A DNA stretch of 64,000 bases from an uncultured Bacteroidota bacterium (GTDB taxonomy: Bacteria > Bacteroidota > Bacteroidia > Flavobacteriales > Flavobacteriaceae). Each line of letters opens with the position of its first letter. Positions within the stretch are counted from its first letter, which is position 1. Below the pieces are notes generated by a model. It was not told the origin of the DNA. It saw nothing but the letters and a program-made list of their open reading frames with translations, and made no database searches. The position numbers were made by a program, and so were the translations under genes. Positions 57,161 to 64,000 of the stretch are shown one piece after another. Where the stretch lies: assembly GCA_902629505.1 (NCBI GenBank), contig CACORF010000002.1, forward strand, positions 1 through 64,000, written 5' to 3'.

Positions 57161-58004
57161 CAGTCTTTTTTTTACTTACAAACAAAAATATAATTCCAAC
57201 CAGAATGAAAGGTATGCTTAACCACTGACCTGTTGAAAGACCTGGAAGAAATGTTTCTATACCTCCCTGACTTTCTTTTACAAATTCTACAATAAATCTA
57301 ATTGAGAATAGGCCAATTAAAAAATACCCAAAAAGTCTTCCTTCTTTGTTCCTAATTGTAGGTTTCTGATATAAAAAGTAAAGAATAATAAAGAGAAATA
57401 TGTATCCGAAAGACTCATATAGTTGTGCCGGGTGTCTAGGTAATATTTCACCTCTATTCTCAAATATAACTCCCCAATCATTATCAGTATATTTACCTAG
57501 GATTTCTGAATTAAAAAAATTTCCTATTCTAACAAAAGCCCCACCAATTGAAGTTGGAATTGTTAACCTATCGAAAATCCACAATAGGCTTTTAAAATTA
57601 TATCTTCTCTTGAAGATTAAAAGACCTATTGTCATACCAATTGCTGCACCATGACTTGCAAGCCCCCTGAATCCTGTAAATTTATAGCCATCTATTAATC
57701 CTAAAATAGATGAATTTGGTGATTCTTGAATAGGTAATAATATCTCAATTAAATGATTCTGATAATAACCCCATTGATAGAAAAAAACCTCACCAAATCT
57801 AGCTCCTAGAAAAACAGATAAAACAAGATATATTAATAATGGATCAAGATATTTTTCATCTACCTTCTCTTTTATAAAGAATGACTTTACTAGATTATAG
57901 CCTACAAGAAATGCAAGTATGAACATCAAGCTGTATATGTAAACTGGAAATCCAAATATTTCAAAAGACTCTGTTGGGGACCATTTAATCTGAGAAATTA
58001 TCAT
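57153..58004 (-). CDS. lgt: Prolipoprotein diacylglyceryl transferase
   Basis: GARFGEVFFYQWGYY, GFRGLASHGAAIGMTIGL, DRLTIPTSIGGAFVRIGNFFNSEILGKYTDNDWGVIF, RHPAQLYE. Confidence 0.95.
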   Translation of the reverse strand: MIISQIKWSPTESFEIFGFPVYIYSLMFILAFLVGYNLVKSFFIKEKVDEKYLDPLLIYLVLSVFLGARFGEVFFYQWGYYQNHLIEILLPIQESPNSSILGLIDGYKFTGFRGLASHGAAIGMTIGLLIFKRRYNFKSLLWIFDRLTIPTSIGGAFVRIGNFFNSEILGKYTDNDWGVIFENRGEILPRHPAQLYESFGYIFLFIILYFLYQKPTIRNKEGRLFGYFLIGLFSIRFIVEFVKESQGGIETFLPGLSTGQWLSIPFILVGIIFLFVSKKKTVN

Positions 58005-58023
58005 CTTTAAATATAAGTATAAT

Positions 58024-58254
58024 TTATGGTACTGGATCATAACCCCCCTTAAATAGCGAGTTACATCTAGCTATTCTTTTAGCTGTAAGAATACTTCCTT
58101 TGAAAACTCCATATTTTTTTAATGCAATAATTCCATATTGAGAGCATGTTGGAGAATATCTACAATTACTACCAATTATTGGTGAGATGAATAATTGATA
58201 AATTTTAATTAATAAAATAAAAGGTAAAGCGAGGATTCTACTAATCTTTATCAT
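58024..58254 (-). CDS. yidD: Membrane protein insertion efficiency factor YidD
   Basis: LIKIYQLFISPIIGSNCRYSPTCSQYGIIALKKYGVFKGSILTAKRIARCNSLFKGGYDPVP. Confidence 0.96.
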   Translation of the reverse strand: MIKISRILALPFILLIKIYQLFISPIIGSNCRYSPTCSQYGIIALKKYGVFKGSILTAKRIARCNSLFKGGYDPVP

Positions 58255-59677
58255 TTACTTTAAATCCTTTCTTATTTAATTGGTCTCTTATTGAGTCAGA
58301 TAATTGAAAGTCTTTTTTTGATCTAGCTTCATCTCTGATATTCAACAATATTTCAAGGATAGAATTATTATCTGAAGTTGATTTAGAATAGTTCAATCCT
58401 AATATTTTGTTTAAAAGAGTATCCAATAAATTTATGAAATAAACTCTTTCTCTATCTCCAATCTCACCTTTCTCTTCAAATTGATTGATTAATTTTGAAG
58501 AATTGAAAATTTCAGCAATTAACATTGGTGTGTTAAAATCATCATCCAAACAAGAGAAACATTTTTTTTCCCATTCTTTTATATTGTTGAAAATCCCATC
58601 ATTATTAATTTTTGAAGCCTTTACATTAGTTAACCTATCAATTATCTTTATTAATCTATTGAAACCTTTTTCTGAGGCTTTAATTGCTTCCTCACTAATA
58701 TCTAGTTCGTTTCTGTAATGTGCTTGTAGAAAGAAGAATCTAATAATATTTGGATCAAATGATTTTGAAAAAATGTCGTTTTTTCCTGAAAACAATTCAT
58801 CAGGTAAAATGTTGTTATCAAGAGATTTAGACATTTTTTTACCATTTAGTGTTAACATATTAGTATGTACCCAGAACTTAGCTGGCTGTTTTCCATTATA
58901 TCCAACTGCTTGAGCAATCTCACAATCGTGATGAGGAAATTTCAAGTCTATTCCACCTCCATGAATATCAATTTCATCACCAAGATATTTATTACTCATT
59001 GCAGTACATTCAAGATGCCATCCAGGGAAACCCTCGCTCCATGGTGAAGTCCACTTCATAAGGTGGTTTTCATCAGCTCTCTTCCAAAGAGCGAAATCAA
59101 ACTCATTAATTTTATCATCTTGACTGCTTAGATTTCTGGATTTAGATTTTATTTTATCTAAATCTCTGCCAGAAAGTTTACCATATGAATCAATCTCATT
59201 GTATTTCGAAATATCAAAATAAACAGACCCGTTAGAGATGTAAGCAAGATTTTTTTCTATCAAATCTTCTATTATAGAAATTTGCTCTGTAATATGACCC
59301 GATGCAACAGGTTCTATACTAGGGTTTAATACATTAAACTTTTTCAGAACATCTTTAAAGCTATTTGTATATTTTTGCGCAATCTCCATTGGTTCGAGTT
59401 GCTCAACCTTGGCTTTCTTTGATATTTTATCCTCTCCAGTGTCTTCAAGATGACCAACATCAGTTATATTTCTTACATATCTAACACTATATCCTAAATG
59501 TTTAAGATATCTATAAATAATATCAAACGAGATGAATGTTCTGCAGTTACCAAGGTGAATGTCGCTGTAAACTGTAGGTCCACAGACATACATTCCTACT
59601 GAATTTTTTCGAAAAGGTTTAAATTTCTCTTTAGAACTTGTTAGTGAATTGTATATATATAGATTATGAGAAATCAT
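58241..59677 (-). CDS. cysS: Cysteinyl-tRNA synthetase
   Basis: MYVCGPTVYSDIHLGNCRTFISFDIIYRYL, VRNITDVGH, GWHLECTAMS, IDIHGGGIDLKFPHHDCEIAQ, LNGKKMSKSLDN. Confidence 0.97.
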   Translation of the reverse strand: MISHNLYIYNSLTSSKEKFKPFRKNSVGMYVCGPTVYSDIHLGNCRTFISFDIIYRYLKHLGYSVRYVRNITDVGHLEDTGEDKISKKAKVEQLEPMEIAQKYTNSFKDVLKKFNVLNPSIEPVASGHITEQISIIEDLIEKNLAYISNGSVYFDISKYNEIDSYGKLSGRDLDKIKSKSRNLSSQDDKINEFDFALWKRADENHLMKWTSPWSEGFPGWHLECTAMSNKYLGDEIDIHGGGIDLKFPHHDCEIAQAVGYNGKQPAKFWVHTNMLTLNGKKMSKSLDNNILPDELFSGKNDIFSKSFDPNIIRFFFLQAHYRNELDISEEAIKASEKGFNRLIKIIDRLTNVKASKINNDGIFNNIKEWEKKCFSCLDDDFNTPMLIAEIFNSSKLINQFEEKGEIGDRERVYFINLLDTLLNKILGLNYSKSTSDNNSILEILLNIRDEARSKKDFQLSDSIRDQLNKKGFKVNDKD

Positions 59678-60360
59678 TAAAGCTCAGACTCAAGTTTTAT
59701 GTAGTCTAAGAACTCTCTTTTAAATTTATCCTTCTTAAACTTACCCCCAAACTCTGATGTAACCGTACTTGAGCTTATATCTTTAATACCTCTAGAATTT
59801 ACGCATAGGTGTTTAGCATCAATTACACATGCAACATCCTCAGTGTTTAGTACTTTTTGAAGATCTCTTACAATTTGGATTGTAAGTCTCTCTTGAACTT
59901 GAGGTCTCTCAGCATAATATCTAACAATTCTATTAATTTTCGATAATCCTACCACATTACCGTTGGAAATGTAGGCGACATGAGCTAATCCAACAATTGG
60001 TAGAAGGTGATGCTCGCAAGTTGAATATAATGTTATGTTCTTTTCAACTAGCATTTCACCATAGTTATATTTGTTTTCAAAAGTTGACATTTCAGGTCTA
60101 TTCTTTGGATTTAATCCAGAAAAAATCTCATTTACAAACATTTTAGCGACCCTCCTTGGAGTTCCTCTTAAGCTATCATCAGTTAAGTCCATTCCTAGCA
60201 TATCTAATATTTCATATACCTTTTCCTGAATAAAACTTATTTTGTCTTTATCTGGCACATCAAATGCCCCCTCTTTTAAAGGTGTCTCTTCTGTATTTGA
60301 TCCAATGTGATCATCACCAATAGAATCTATTTCTTTATCGAGTAATTCTTGTAATTTCAT
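59677..60360 (-). CDS. folE: GTP cyclohydrolase I
   Basis: RVAKMFVNEIFSGL, STCEHHLLPIVGLAHVAYI, GLSKINRIVRYYAERPQVQERLT, CVIDAKHLCVNSRGI. Confidence 0.97.
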   Translation of the reverse strand: MKLQELLDKEIDSIGDDHIGSNTEETPLKEGAFDVPDKDKISFIQEKVYEILDMLGMDLTDDSLRGTPRRVAKMFVNEIFSGLNPKNRPEMSTFENKYNYGEMLVEKNITLYSTCEHHLLPIVGLAHVAYISNGNVVGLSKINRIVRYYAERPQVQERLTIQIVRDLQKVLNTEDVACVIDAKHLCVNSRGIKDISSSTVTSEFGGKFKKDKFKREFLDYIKLESEL

Positions 60361-60380
60361 TTTTTAAAATTTGAGTTGTA

Positions 60381-60388
60381 CAAAGATA
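60381..60388 (-). promoter_or_regulatory. Putative -7 box (TATCTTTG, minus strand) upstream of folE
   Basis: TAnnTTTG match 21 nt upstream of ATG on minus strand. Confidence 0.4.
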
Positions 60389-60411
60389 GAAATTATGAAG
60401 TTAAAAGGAAG

Positions 60412-61911
60412 TTAAAGTTTAAATGAAAATGAAGCATAAACAGAATATCTATCTTTATCAATATCATATTTGTTAGTCAGACCTCTGGTGAATAGTCTAT
60501 TTTTTATAAAATCGCTGTATTTAGTTATACCAATATCAACATCAAGATAACCATAATTTATCCCTACTCCTGCAGATAGTCCGCTAATTTTATTTTTTAA
60601 GTCCAAGTCAGCACCTTTGTAGAAGAAATAACCTGCACGTAAATTTAAATTTTTAAGTCTGTATTCTCCTCCAAATCGAATTGATTCAGAAATACCAGCC
60701 ATATTGTTTTTTATAGAATAATTGAGTGAATTCAAGTATGAGTCATTACCATTACTGTCATCAAATTTGGACTCATTAAATTTAGTGATCTCATAGTCAA
60801 AACTTAATAAACCTCTAGAGCCAAATATATATGCAAGGCTAAAGAGTGATTTTGAGGGTAGTCTTAGTTCATATTCATCATACATATTTATAGTATTAGG
60901 ATCAATCTTATATGTAGTTAAGCCATCTTTTTCTATAATATCAGTTTCAATAATTTGACTGTTTTCTTCTTCAATCTTTAAAATAGTAGGGGTAGAGTAA
61001 GACAAGCCAACTCTTAATTGTTTAATCTTAATTATGCTACCCAATTGAAATGAAAACCCAGTTCCATAGGCTAATAAATCTTCTTTGAAAAATATTCTCT
61101 GAACGTTAGAATTTTCTGAATAACCAAACTCTTCAAATACTTTAGTCTCCTCAAATAATGTCTCATGCATATTAATATTTATTCCACTGAATAGATGATT
61201 GTTAAAAGAAAATCCAAGATTTATACTGTGTTTAAAATGGTTACCAGTTCTAAAAATATCCAGATTTTGATCTAAATTATTGTAAAGTGCATTAGTGATA
61301 AAATTATTGTAATTATCACCACTATCATTGATTATGAAACTTTGATAACCAAGAAAAGCCTGTTGATCAGCAAATCCATAATTATCTCCTAAAAATGTAT
61401 AAACACTCTGAGATGTTTCACCATCATATATTAATAAATCTTCAGAGGGAATTCCATCAGCGTAATAAAGAAAATAATTATCTATTCCATTATTATTGTT
61501 CCCAGATATGTTAAAAGAACTATCAAAATCTCCTAGAATATGATTATTGTATGCAACTGAAAACTTAGATTTTCTATTTTCATAAACAAGGACAACGCCT
61601 GCACCTCCATATGAATAGAAATCATTTTTTGATGAAGTTTTATAGTTGTTTAACCTATTTGAAATTTTAAGATTTTTATAATTTAAAGTAACCCCAAATT
61701 CTGAGTCAATAAAAATGGATGAACTAGCAGGATTAATAGATATCGCACTAAGATCACCTCCTAATGCCCCAAAAGCTCCACCCATTGAGTTGAATCTTGC
61801 TGTCCCCTCATGAAAGTAGGAGCTATATCTTAGTACATCTTCAAATGTTTGAGAATAACCAATGTATGATATACTCAAAAATAAGTATAGGTAAATAAAT
61901 TTTTTAAACAT
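60412..61911 (-). CDS. OmpP1/FadL/TodX-like outer membrane beta-barrel protein
   Basis: Signal peptide; EGTARFNSMGGAFGALGGDLSAISINPASSSIFIDSEFGVTLNY; C-terminal aromatic residue typical of OMPs. Confidence 0.9.
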   Translation of the reverse strand: MFKKFIYLYLFLSISYIGYSQTFEDVLRYSSYFHEGTARFNSMGGAFGALGGDLSAISINPASSSIFIDSEFGVTLNYKNLKISNRLNNYKTSSKNDFYSYGGAGVVLVYENRKSKFSVAYNNHILGDFDSSFNISGNNNNGIDNYFLYYADGIPSEDLLIYDGETSQSVYTFLGDNYGFADQQAFLGYQSFIINDSGDNYNNFITNALYNNLDQNLDIFRTGNHFKHSINLGFSFNNHLFSGININMHETLFEETKVFEEFGYSENSNVQRIFFKEDLLAYGTGFSFQLGSIIKIKQLRVGLSYSTPTILKIEEENSQIIETDIIEKDGLTTYKIDPNTINMYDEYELRLPSKSLFSLAYIFGSRGLLSFDYEITKFNESKFDDSNGNDSYLNSLNYSIKNNMAGISESIRFGGEYRLKNLNLRAGYFFYKGADLDLKNKISGLSAGVGINYGYLDVDIGITKYSDFIKNRLFTRGLTNKYDIDKDRYSVYASFSFKL

Positions 61912-63078
61912 TTAGTTTATCTTACCACCACCTCTTGAGCCACCACCTGCGCTTCCTCTTGAAGAACCACTACTAATTGCTCCACCTCCGCTTGGAGCAC
62001 TATAACTACCGCCTTGAGATGCTCTAGATGAACCAAATTGAGAGTTACCACCTCTTCTATTAGAAAATGATGAGTTATTCCTTGAAGATCTGTTACCGTA
62101 ATAACTTGGTGCAGAATAATTTGAGTAATCATAATTAGATGACCTGGAAAAAGAATTTCCCCTTTGATATGGATTGGTAGACCTAATTTGCTGATATGCT
62201 TCCCTTACGTTATCGCTCTTAATTTGACTTAAATTTGGAATGGAACTATTTCTATTAATATTTCTTGAATTTGAGCTTCCTCTGGAGTAAACACCTATTA
62301 AATCATTATTTTTAATCTCCCTTAAATTAATACTTGTGTCTATATCATCATATTCAGAGACACCTCGAGTCCTGTCAGTATATACTCCACCATATGAGCC
62401 AAGTCTTGAATAAAGACCCGATATTCTTACACCCTGAGAATCACTGTTTCTTGTAACTCCACTTGATGTTGATCTTTCCCCTCTTCTTGAAGCGGAATTG
62501 CTAAAACTTACCCTTGATGTATTAGAGAATTCATTACCATATTCGTCTTTGTATACAGTTGATTCATACATACCCCCATAATACCATGGGAGGTATCTCC
62601 TATTTCTCATCATGTACCAGTAGTAATTTCCTAACGATGTAGCGTATGGAGAAAAATAGAAATTTAAAGGTCCATAAAATGGATATCCCATTTCATAGGC
62701 GAAGCTGTTATAAAAAAATGGAGGTCTAAAACCATAGTTAATAAAGTATCCATTGTTTGTAAAAAATGGATTAAATGCCATGTTGTGTAGAAACGGATCG
62801 TAATAGAATCTTCCAAAGCTTGGAAAAAAATTATTTACAACTTCAGTTGATTCTGGATTCGCTCCCCATGGAAGATCTCCTAAATTATCATTTGAAGAAT
62901 AGGAATTTAAAGGTTCATTTGCAATATCGCTGAATACTACCTCATAATCAATACCTCTTTCAGTAGATACATAAATACCATCACTATCTTGATAGTAAGA
63001 TGCAAGTTGGTATGCGTTACATCCTGTGAAGAGAACTGATAACAACAAAATGTTCAATAAACCTATAAATTTTTTCAT
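61912..63078 (-). CDS. Lipoprotein with Ser/Gly/Arg/Asn-rich low-complexity C-terminus, function unknown
   Basis: LLSVLFTGCNAYQLASYYQDSDGIYVS lipobox; tail ...SSRGSAGGGSRGGGKIN. Confidence 0.8.
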   Translation of the reverse strand: MKKFIGLLNILLLSVLFTGCNAYQLASYYQDSDGIYVSTERGIDYEVVFSDIANEPLNSYSSNDNLGDLPWGANPESTEVVNNFFPSFGRFYYDPFLHNMAFNPFFTNNGYFINYGFRPPFFYNSFAYEMGYPFYGPLNFYFSPYATSLGNYYWYMMRNRRYLPWYYGGMYESTVYKDEYGNEFSNTSRVSFSNSASRRGERSTSSGVTRNSDSQGVRISGLYSRLGSYGGVYTDRTRGVSEYDDIDTSINLREIKNNDLIGVYSRGSSNSRNINRNSSIPNLSQIKSDNVREAYQQIRSTNPYQRGNSFSRSSNYDYSNYSAPSYYGNRSSRNNSSFSNRRGGNSQFGSSRASQGGSYSAPSGGGAISSGSSRGSAGGGSRGGGKIN

Positions 63079-63191
63079 CTAGTTAAATTTATGAATAATT
63101 ATTTAAATGTAAATTATTACTTTTACGTACACTTAATATAGAACAATAATTGTGCCATTTTTTTACGATAATTGTTAATAAGACTTAACCA

Positions 63192-64000
63192 ATGGGAAAG
63201 AAAATTACTCCTAGAGATGTTGATTATTCAAAATGGTATAATGATATTGTCTCTGAAGCTGGTCTAGCTGAATCCTCAGATGTAAGAGGTTGTATGGTTA
63301 TTAAACCATATGGTTTTGCTATTTGGGAATTAATGAAATCTCAGCTTGATAATATGTTCAAGGAGACAGGTCATGAAAATGCTTATTTTCCTTTGTTTGT
63401 TCCAAAATCATTATTTGAGGCTGAAGAAAAAAATGCTGAAGGATTTGCAAAAGAGTGTGCAGTAGTTACACATTACAGATTGAAAAATGATTCTGATAAA
63501 AAAGGTAAGCTTGTAGTTGACCCAGATTCTAAACTTGAAGAGGAGCTAATAGTAAGACCAACTAGTGAGGCTATTATTTGGAAAACATATAAAAGGTGGA
63601 TTCAATCATATAGAGATTTACCAATACTGATTAATCAATGGGCTAATGTTGTTAGATGGGAGATGAGAACAAGACTTTTTCTTAGAACTGCTGAGTTTTT
63701 GTGGCAAGAGGGTCATACAGCACATGCAACAAAAGAAGAAGCTTTAAAAGAAACAAAATTGATTAACAACATTTATTCTGAGTTCGCAGAGAAATACATG
63801 GCAATGCCAGTTATTCAAGGATCAAAGTCTGAATCAGAGAGATTTGCTGGTGCTGTGGAAACTCTTTGCATTGAAGCATTAATGCAAGATGGTAAAGCTT
63901 TGCAGGCTGGTACATCTCATTTTCTTGGTCAAAACTTTGCCAAGGCTTTTGATGTTAAGTTTGCAGATAAATCTGGTAAGTTAGAATATGTTTGGGCTAC
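63192..64000 (+). CDS. proS: Prolyl-tRNA synthetase, 3' truncated by window edge
   Basis: [49 protein letters not shown]...[57 protein letters not shown]; open to window end. Confidence 0.97.
   Translation, partial: MGKKITPRDVDYSKWYNDIVSEAGLAESSDVRGCMVIKPYGFAIWELMKSQLDNMFKETGHENAYFPLFVPKSLFEAEEKNAEGFAKECAVVTHYRLKNDSDKKGKLVVDPDSKLEEELIVRPTSEAIIWKTYKRWIQSYRDLPILINQWANVVRWEMRTRLFLRTAEFLWQEGHTAHATKEEALKETKLINNIYSEFAEKYMAMPVIQGSKSESERFAGAVETLCIEALMQDGKALQAGTSHFLGQNFAKAFDVKFADKSGKLEYVWA

Noticed and set aside
61917-62132. 71-aa V/L/Q-rich ORF overlapping the low-complexity tail of 61912..63078
   Set aside because: Alternative frame of a repetitive Ser/Gly/Arg tail; composition is a by-product of the repeats.

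Overview
AT-rich Bacteroidota/Flavobacteriales-like chromosomal window, judged from the rRNA, the GENNYALAA tmRNA tag, TAnnTTTG promoter-like boxes and gene content. It is mostly densely packed housekeeping genes. It contains a complete rRNA operon (16S, tRNA-Ile(GAT), tRNA-Ala(TGC), 23S, 5S, terminator), a tRNA-Met(CAT), a tmRNA on the minus strand and a strong 6S RNA candidate just downstream of zapA. Recognisable genes include rocD, cysteine desulfurase, zapA, cutC, aconitase, alkB-type alkane monooxygenase, HU, fmt, murA, photolyase/cryptochromes, maf, kdsC-like, ccsBA, ctlX, mscS, kdsA, ftsE, asnB, gyrB, mdh, secDF, lgt, yidD, cysS, folE and proS (3' truncated). No phage, transposon, CRISPR array or classical defence island is visible. 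The parts most worth a second look are: (i) a compact light/UV operon (SDR, SRPBCC, a DUF2256 microprotein missing from the ORF track, CryDASH, an FeS-BCP-type photolyase lacking C-terminal cysteines, and TIGR03643); (ii) a tandem trio of secreted paralogs with an apparent internal duplication; (iii) a tandem pair of lipoproteins with a non-canonical matrixin-like zinc motif; (iv) the 6S RNA candidate; (v) an aconitase-alkB translationally coupled pair; and (vi) a 31-aa membrane microprotein ORF just after the rRNA operon. No database searches were run. Family names come from motif recognition.
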